A stretch of 23,771 nt of DNA from Bacteroidales bacterium. Its GTDB lineage: Bacteria; Bacteroidota; Bacteroidia; Bacteroidales; F082. Location: contig JAGCCO010000169.1 of assembly GCA_017651645.1 (NCBI GenBank), positions 1-23,771 on the forward strand, written 5' to 3'. The notes under the pieces were generated by a model. The model searched no databases and was not told where the DNA came from. It was given only the letters and a program-made list of their open reading frames with translations. How positions within the stretch are numbered: position 1 is the first letter of the stretch; each line of letters opens with the position of its first letter. This document shows, piece after piece, positions 23,678 through 23,771 of this stretch. Both the position numbers and the translations under genes were made by a program.

Positions 23678-23771
23678 ATGAAAAGAAAGAAACAATTTGT
23701 GGCGCCCCGCGTGGTCCAGGTGGTCCAGGTCCGGTTGGAGAGGGACCTGCTTGGGCAATCCCTCGGGGACG
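23678..23771 (+). CDS. Small basic-start protein, partial (cut by window end)
   Basis: A plus-strand ATG at 23678 opens 31 codons to the window edge (MKRKKQFVAPRVVQVVQVRL, then ERDLLGQSLGD). I recall similar short Bacteroidales proteins that begin with lysines followed by 'APRV..V.VRLERDLL', which are unannotated and often encode 50-100 residues, but I cannot verify this here. A 9-bp tandem repeat (gtggtccag twice) encodes VVQVVQ. It diverges from the ompA gene. It is the only likely gene on the plus strand. Function is unknown. Confidence 0.5.
   Translation, partial: MKRKKQFVAPRVVQVVQVRLERDLLGQSLGD

Noticed and set aside
1..23771. tRNA, rRNA, CRISPR arrays, insertion sequences, phage or defence genes
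   Set aside because: I looked for repeat-spacer patterns, transposase motifs and structural RNA signatures on both strands and saw none. The repeats found are short palindromic elements without an encoded transposase.

Overview
The window is almost entirely one surface-polysaccharide biosynthesis and export locus from a member of the Bacteroidota, most likely Bacteroidales. The phylum call rests on: an OmpA-family protein of the Bacteroides type; a TAnnTTTG -7 promoter box ahead of it; Bacteroidetes-style lipoproteins; the lack of clear Shine-Dalgarno sites; and a repeat type I associate with Bacteroidales genomes. 23 of the 24 genes lie on the minus strand, so the locus reads from right to left. 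Gaps between genes are short and many stops and starts overlap (ATGA, GTGA), which fits one long operon.

Right end (about 22200-23771): an OmpA-like outer-membrane protein with its own promoter, diverging from the start of a small plus-strand gene cut by the window end. A perfect 10-bp-stem palindrome lies between them, and a strong hairpin follows ompA.

Precursor and export block (about 16900-22126): an N-acetyltransferase and a DegT/WbpE-type sugar aminotransferase (UDP-amino-sugar synthesis), a polyprenyl-phosphate sugar transferase with an unusual N-terminus, and a Wzm/Wzt ABC exporter whose ATPase has a C-terminal glycan-recognition domain. The aminotransferase gene carries two repeat-derived in-frame insertions.

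Phosphonate block (about 10976-16907): a LicD-like transferase; a three-domain protein (LicC/PntC-type nucleotidyltransferase + TagD-type cytidylyltransferase-like domain + PEP mutase); phosphonopyruvate decarboxylase; an iron-type alcohol dehydrogenase resembling phosphonoacetaldehyde reductase; and an alkaline-phosphatase-superfamily lipoprotein. Together these predict PEP -> phosphonopyruvate -> phosphonoacetaldehyde -> 2-hydroxyethylphosphonate -> CMP-phosphonate -> transfer onto the glycan. There is no 2-aminoethylphosphonate transaminase.

Glycan assembly and decoration block (1-10974): seven family-2 glycosyltransferases, UDP-galactopyranose mutase (so galactofuranose is predicted), a GH43 lipoprotein directly behind it, a membrane acyltransferase-3, a hexapeptide acyltransferase, and a partial polytopic membrane protein of GT-C type running off the left end.

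The most notable points are: (1) a complete phosphonate-decoration cassette embedded in an ABC-exported glycan locus; (2) a sharp AT-rich block covering licD and only the recognition domain of Wzt, which suggests that the cap transferase and cap reader were acquired together; (3) palindromic repeats inserted in frame into an enzyme gene. All domain calls are from reading motifs by eye; no database search was possible.
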